Source of the DNA: Candidatus Peregrinibacteria bacterium
GTDB lineage: Bacteria; Patescibacteriota; Gracilibacteria; UBA1369; UBA12463
DNA: 5,630 nt
Direction: 5' to 3'
Assembly: GCA_023245695.1 (NCBI GenBank)
Contig: JAHFJT010000073.1
Span: forward strand, 1 to 5,630
The notes beneath the pieces are model-generated. The model did not search any database and was not told the origin of the DNA. It saw nothing but the letters and a program-made list of their open reading frames with translations. Position 1 is the stretch's first letter. The number at the start of each line of letters is the position of its first letter. A program made the translations under genes and the position numbers. Shown here piece by piece: positions 5,479 through 5,630 of the stretch.

Positions 5479-5630
5479 ATGGCAAAAAAATCACGCATCA
5501 ACAAGACAGACCGACTTAAGGAGGCATTCGCAAAAAGCGTAGCAGCAGGAACAAAGCCTGTGATGCCAACACGAGTTCACAACCGATGTGGTCTCTGCGG
5601 ACGTATTCACGGATACATGAGAAAGTTCAA
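5479..5630 (+). CDS. rpsN: 30S ribosomal protein S14 (uS14), zinc-type, 5' part; 3' end outside window
   Basis: S14 is a 30S head protein beside S3 and S10. Only the first 50 codons and two bases of the next are in the window. The reading begins MAKKSRINKTDRLKEAF and reaches HNRCGLCGRIHGYMRKF, the conserved S14 centre. C37 and C40 form the first half of a zinc ribbon (C-x2-C), which marks the zinc-binding type; the second Cys pair would lie past the window end, so this is inferred. Short zinc-type S14 proteins of 61 residues usually have the first Cys near residue 24; here it is at 37, so the N-terminal region is about 13 residues longer. It still lacks the roughly 40 additional residues of the long zinc-free form. 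No Shine-Dalgarno sequence lies before the ATG, yet AAGGAGG occurs inside the gene at 5518-5524. Position after rplE supports the call. Confidence 0.95.
   Translation, partial: MAKKSRINKTDRLKEAFAKSVAAGTKPVMPTRVHNRCGLCGRIHGYMRKF

Noticed and set aside
2..5630. Alternative genetic code (TGA as Gly or Trp)
   Set aside because: No in-frame TGA within any gene, Trp positions in L2, S19, S3, L16 and S17 are met by TGG, and Gly is encoded by GGN.

Overview
The window is a compact bacterial ribosomal-protein locus, all on the + strand. It runs through the classic S10 and spc operons as one unbroken series: rplD (3' end only), rplW, rplB, rpsS, rplV, rpsC, rplP, rpmC, rpsQ, rplN, rplX, rplE and rpsN (5' end only). 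There are eleven complete genes and two cut by the window edges. The order is the canonical bacterial one, with no insertion, loss, inversion or mobile element. Spacers are 5 to 45 nt. I see no promoter, terminator, RNA gene, CRISPR array or long gene-free stretch.

Region by region: 2-2408 holds the large-subunit proteins L4, L23, L2 and L22 with S19 between L2 and L22. Positions 2436-4133 hold S3, L16, L29 and S17, which end the S10 block. Positions 4145-5630 hold L14, L24, L5 and S14, which begin the spc block. Only 11 nt separate rpsQ from rplN, so the two blocks look co-transcribed. The products assemble into both subunits: L2, L14 and L16 near functional centres of the 50S, L4 and L22 along the exit tunnel, L22, L23, L24 and L29 around its mouth, L5 with 5S rRNA, S3 at mRNA entry, and S14 and S19 in the 30S head.

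The organism is a bacterium, judged by gene order and bacterial-type proteins. Several traits are compatible with the Candidate Phyla Radiation (Patescibacteria): no Shine-Dalgarno sequences, a zinc-type S14, L16 with the AEVPMGGGKG form, and lysine/alanine-rich tails. This placement is from memory of family sequences and is low confidence. The standard code is sufficient: all twelve visible stops are TAA and Trp is TGG.

I do not see a new biological system here. What stands out is how translation seems to be set up. The spacers are almost free of G (12 G in 302 nt) and contain no Shine-Dalgarno motif, while AAGGAGG occurs four times inside genes. Arginine is encoded mostly by CGA (19 of 24 in rplB), and every start is ATG preceded by a pyrimidine. 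Smaller points are tails on L22 and L29, an S14 with a longer than usual N-terminal region, and Pro in L16 at the position of the hydroxylated Arg81 of E. coli.
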